Shown here piece after piece: positions 13,891-15,693 of a stretch of 15,693 bases of DNA (position 1 is its first letter; each line of letters starts with the position of its first letter). The stretch covers positions 1 to 15,693 of the forward strand of contig JBKHXU010000087.1 in assembly GCA_046565865.1 (NCBI GenBank). Direction: 5' to 3'. The DNA comes from JBKHXU01 sp046565865. Lineage in GTDB: Bacteria; Pseudomonadota; Gammaproteobacteria; Acidiferrobacterales; Sulfurifustaceae. The translations under genes were made by a program, and so were the position numbers. The notes beneath the pieces were generated by a model that worked only from the letters and a program-made list of their open reading frames with translations, was not told the DNA's origin and made no database searches.

Positions 13891-14321
13891 TACACACCCT
13901 CCACTTCGACGCCCATCTGGCGGGCGCTGCCGGCGATGATCTTCACCGCGGCATCCAAATCGTGGCAGTTGAGGTCGGGCATTTTGACCTTGGCGATCTC
14001 TTCCAACTGCTTGCGCGTGATCTTGCCGACCTTGTCTTTGTTCGGGACGCTCGAGCCCTTCTCCAGACCGATCGCCTTCTTAATAAGGACGGTCGCCGGC
14101 GGCGTCTTGAGAATGAACGTGAAGCTCTTGTCGCTGTACACGGTGATGATCACCGGCAGCGGCAAACCCTTCTCCACCTTCTGCGTCTGCGCGTTGAACT
14201 GCTTGCAGAACTCCATGATGTTGAGGCCGTGCTGGCCCAACGCCGGGCCGATTGGCGGACTCGGATTGGCCGAGCCGGCCGGCACCTGCAACTTCACGTA
14301 CGTCGTGATCTTCTTTGCCAC
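13890..14321 (-). CDS. rplK: 50S ribosomal protein L11
   Basis: L11 forms the base of the GTPase-associated centre with 23S rRNA helices 43/44 and is needed for RelA activation during the stringent response. The 143-aa product has the N-terminal Pro-rich switch PPIGPALGQ (residues 22-30), target region of thiopeptides such as thiostrepton, and the C-terminal rRNA-binding domain ending GSARQMGVEVEGV. The start is GTG, supported by MAKKITTYVKLQVPAG beginning there and a GAGGT ribosome binding site about 9 bases upstream. It overlaps rplA by one base. The leader contains a small hairpin GCTTC-GAAGC (14347-14361) that could belong to an L1 control site, but this is unproven. Confidence 0.98.
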   Translation of the reverse strand: MAKKITTYVKLQVPAGSANPSPPIGPALGQHGLNIMEFCKQFNAQTQKVEKGLPLPVIITVYSDKSFTFILKTPPATVLIKKAIGLEKGSSVPNKDKVGKITRKQLEEIAKVKMPDLNCHDLDAAVKIIAGSARQMGVEVEGV

Positions 14322-14383
14322 TGTCCAATACCTCGCGAGTGCAAACGCTTCATACCGAAGCTCCTCGCTGTTTGTTACTACCT

Positions 14384-14429
14384 GCTGTCATCGAGCGGAG
14401 CAAGAAATCTCACTTCGCTTGATGACAGC
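14384..14429. repeat. Palindromic repeat (GCTGTCATC...GATGACAGC) in the nusG-rplK spacer
   Basis: The two ends form an imperfect inverted repeat: GCTGTCATC plus AGCG and AG matches, about 15 of 17 positions, around a short AT-richer centre (AGAAATCTCACTT). It resembles the short GTCATC-ended palindromes dispersed in many proteobacterial genomes. There is no coding content. A transcript from nusG into rplK would fold here into a stable hairpin. Confidence 0.65.
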
Positions 14430-14440
14430 GCCTTGTTTAA

Positions 14441-14480
14441 CAGGTCCCTCGCTGCGCTCGGGATGACCGCTGCGCGGTCA
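14441..14480. repeat. Half-element with GGTCCCTCGC...CGGGATGAC plus TGACCGC/GCGGTCA palindrome, downstream of nusG
   Basis: In the nusG sense the sequence after the stop codon reads TGACCGC-GCA-GCGGTCA, a perfect 7-bp palindrome at 14464-14480, and then ATCCCGAGCGCAGCGAGGGACC. The latter matches a well-known dispersed end sequence (GTCATCCCGAGCG...). The palindrome has the same arms as the one spanning the rpoB stop codon. Together with 14384-14429 it fills most of the 161-bp spacer. Confidence 0.6.
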
Positions 14481-14482
14481 CC

Positions 14483-15016
14483 TTACGCTTTCTCGACCTG
14501 ACTGAAATCGAGCTCGACAGGCGTCATGCGGCCGAAGATCGACACCGACACGCGCAATTTGTTCTTTTCGTAGTTGACGTCTTCCACCGTGCCGTTGAAA
14601 TCCTGGAACGGACCGTCAATGACGCGCACCGACTCGCCGGCGGAAAACGAGAACTTCGGCCGCGGCTTCTCCACGCCTTCCTGCACCTGGCGCAGAATCG
14701 CTTGCGCCTCCTTGTCGGTGATCGGCGTCGGCTTGGTGCCGGAGCCGCCGATGAAACCACTGACCTTCGGCACGTTCTTCACCAGGTGCCAGGTCTCGTC
14801 GTCCATCTCCATCTTCACCAGCACGTAGCCGGGGAAGAACTTGCGCTCGCTGGTGCGCTTCTGGCCGCTCTTCATTTCGACCACTTCTTCGGTCGGCACC
14901 AAAATTTCACCGAACTTGTCCTGCAGACCGGCGTTGCGGATATGGTCCGTCAACGAGCGCACCACCTGCTTCTCGAAGCCGGAGTACGCCTGCACCACAT
15001 ACCACCTCATCGTCAT
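14483..15016 (-). CDS. nusG: Transcription termination/antitermination factor NusG
   Basis: NusG binds the RNA polymerase clamp, raises processivity and links to Rho or to ribosomal S10. The 177-aa product (E. coli 181) begins MTMRWYVVQAYSGFEKQVV. The NGN domain spans about residues 1-117 and the C-terminal KOW domain about 125-177, with GESVRVIDGPF and FNGTVEDV. Two ATGs are close (15016 and 15010). I chose 15016 because GGAG lies 7 bases upstream of it, against 13 for the other, and it sits 2 bases after the secE stop, which suggests coupling. The frame stays open far upstream into secE, but that extension is not NusG-like. The stop is TAA. Confidence 0.97.
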   Translation of the reverse strand: MTMRWYVVQAYSGFEKQVVRSLTDHIRNAGLQDKFGEILVPTEEVVEMKSGQKRTSERKFFPGYVLVKMEMDDETWHLVKNVPKVSGFIGGSGTKPTPITDKEAQAILRQVQEGVEKPRPKFSFSAGESVRVIDGPFQDFNGTVEDVNYEKNKLRVSVSIFGRMTPVELDFSQVEKA

Positions 15017-15018
15017 CG

Positions 15019-15366
15019 TTACGCTCCGCGTCCGCTCAGGTAGCGCACCGCCTTGAGCAGTCCCCAGTCCACAATCCATAGAAATATGGCGATCAACACG
15101 ACCATGCCAAACACCACCAACGTGACCTGGATCGTCTCTTTGTTCGACGGCCATACCACTTTGCGCATCTCCGCACGCGCGCCCTTGGTGAATTCCCAAG
15201 CGGCGCGACCGGTCGCGCTCTGCATGGCGACGGCCACGGCCACGCCCATCGCCACCAAAATGGCGGCGACGCGCACGATCGTCGGCTGTTCGCCGAAGTA
15301 ATAGAACCCGCCGATGCCAACCGCGACGATCAGCACCGCCAGGGTGATTATCAATTTGTCGTTCAT
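15019..15366 (-). CDS. secE: Preprotein translocase subunit SecE
   Basis: SecE clamps the two halves of SecY in the inner-membrane protein translocase. The 115-aa protein has three predicted membrane helices (about residues 5-24, 29-48 and 81-104), the gammaproteobacterial three-helix form; most other bacteria have one helix. The conserved amphipathic cytoplasmic segment lies between helices 2 and 3 with VVWPSNKET at 70-78. The ATG start is 20 bp after the mature end of tRNA-Trp, leaving no room for a separate promoter, so it should be cotranscribed with the tRNA and processed from it. The ribosome binding site is weak. nusG starts 2 bases after the TAA stop, the classic secE-nusG pair. Confidence 0.96.
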   Translation of the reverse strand: MNDKLIITLAVLIVAVGIGGFYYFGEQPTIVRVAAILVAMGVAVAVAMQSATGRAAWEFTKGARAEMRKVVWPSNKETIQVTLVVFGMVVLIAIFLWIVDWGLLKAVRYLSGRGA

Positions 15367-15386
15367 GTACTACCGAATCTTCTATC

Positions 15387-15462
15387 TGGCAGGCCAGGAG
15401 GGAATCGAACCCCCAACCTGCGGTTTTGGAGACCGCCGCTCTGCCAATTGAGCTACTGGCCT
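15387..15462 (-). tRNA. trpT: tRNA-Trp (anticodon CCA)
   Basis: A 76-nt cloverleaf ending in an encoded CCA. The acceptor stem pairs AGGCCAG with CTGGCCT (7 bp, discriminator G). The D arm GCTC/GAGC, the anticodon stem GCGGT/ACCGC with loop CTCCAAA (anticodon CCA at loop positions 3-5) and the T arm GGGGG/CCCTC with loop TTCGATT are all complete, with one G-U pair in the T stem. Its location between tufB and secE is as in Pseudomonas and relatives. The anticodon is normal, so this is not an amber suppressor. Confidence 0.97.
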
Positions 15463-15501
15463 ATTAACTCGTAAGGCTATGTTGCCTTCGTTTGTCGCCC
15501 T

Positions 15502-15539
15502 CTCCCCATCTCTCTCCCGCTATCGCGGGAGAGGGGGAG
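15502..15539. repeat. GC-rich hairpin between tufB and tRNA-Trp (CTCTCCCGC/GCGGGAGAG)
   Basis: A perfect 9-bp stem with a 4-nt loop (15512-15533) is extended by a 6-bp CTCCCC/GGGGAG outer stem across a 4-nt bulge. CCCTCTCCC...GGGAGAGGG hairpins of this kind are common dispersed intergenic repeats in Proteobacteria. No T-run follows on the minus strand, so it is a poor intrinsic terminator; it more likely stabilises the tufB 3' end or marks RNA processing before the tRNA. Confidence 0.6.
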
Positions 15540-15550
15540 TCGGCGAACAA

Positions 15551-15693
15551 CTATTCAACTACTTTGGCCACCACCCCCGCCCCCACCGTCCGCCCACCTT
15601 CACGGATCGCGAAGCGCAGGCCTTGTTCCATGGCGATGGGGTTGATTAAGGTGACGACCATTTTGATGTTGTCACCGGGCATGACCATTTCGG
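15551..15693 (-). CDS. tufB: Elongation factor Tu, C-terminal fragment (gene runs off the right edge)
   Basis: The last 46 residues of EF-Tu are visible: EMVMPGDNIKMVV through MEQGLRFAIREGGRT to GAGVVAKVVE, which is the end of domain III that contacts tRNA and EF-Ts. The stop codon is TAG (15551-15553). It lies upstream of tRNA-Trp and secE, the tufB position. The 5' part lies outside the window. With the tuf start at 1-96 this shows two tuf copies bracketing the cluster. TAG here is a real terminator, because the protein ends exactly at the conserved C-terminus. Confidence 0.96.
   Translation of the reverse strand, partial: EMVMPGDNIKMVVTLINPIAMEQGLRFAIREGGRTVGAGVVAKVVE

Noticed and set aside
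13375..14466. A 363-codon plus-strand frame antisense to rplA-rplK and running through the repeats
   Set aside because: It crosses two genes and intergenic palindromes, with abrupt composition changes; a shadow frame.
15017..15199. N-terminal extension of NusG to 238 aa
   Set aside because: The extension overlaps secE in another frame, is not NusG-like, and a good ribosome binding site supports the start at 15016.
15387..15462. tRNA-Trp as an amber suppressor that would read the rpoB TAG
   Set aside because: The anticodon is a normal CCA in a regular loop; an amber suppressor would need CTA.

Overview
The window holds one continuous block of transcription and translation genes, all on the minus strand. 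It resembles the tufB–secE–nusG–rplKAJL–rpoBC–rpsLG–fusA–tufA supercluster of Gammaproteobacteria. Support for a gammaproteobacterium comes from the EF-Tu N-terminus (MSKEKFERTKPH), a three-helix SecE of 115 aa, RpoB and RpoC lengths near those of E. coli and Pseudomonas, tRNA-Trp between tufB and secE, and the str operon directly after rpoC. The DNA is GC-rich (about 60% by eye), so long open frames antisense to the real genes are common. I cannot name a genus.

In transcription order (high to low coordinates): the 3' end of a tuf copy (15551-15693); a GC hairpin; tRNA-Trp(CCA); secE; nusG; a 161-bp spacer with palindromic repeats; rplK and rplA overlapping by one base; a 284-bp spacer with a dispersed repeat and the presumed L10 leader; rplJ; rplL; a 159-bp spacer with a 12-bp-stem hairpin (probable attenuator); rpoB; a 165-bp spacer made largely of a dispersed repeat; rpoC with a TTG start; a 119-bp spacer holding a near-consensus sigma-70 promoter; rpsL; rpsG; fusA; and the first 32 codons of a second tuf (1-96).

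Functionally, SecE belongs to the protein translocase, NusG is a transcription elongation factor, and L11/L1/L10/L7-L12 build two ribosomal stalks. Beta and beta' are the RNA polymerase core, S12 and S7 are 30S proteins, and EF-G and EF-Tu are the elongation GTPases. Together they couple synthesis of polymerase and ribosome parts.

The most striking observation is an in-frame amber codon in rpoB (9345-9347). It replaces the serine right after the conserved NFED motif (E. coli S815 position). The frame is preserved and well conserved on both sides. Because rplL and tufB themselves end in TAG, general recoding of TAG is unlikely. The stop is therefore a sequencing or assembly error, a strain-level nonsense variant, or a suppressed codon. 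The second theme is non-coding structure in the spacers: three sites carry palindromic repeats of recognisable dispersed families, two of them sharing a TGACCGC/GCGGTCA palindrome, and the str promoter has its -35 box inside the loop of a perfect 10-bp inverted repeat. I see no undescribed gene system; this is a core housekeeping locus.
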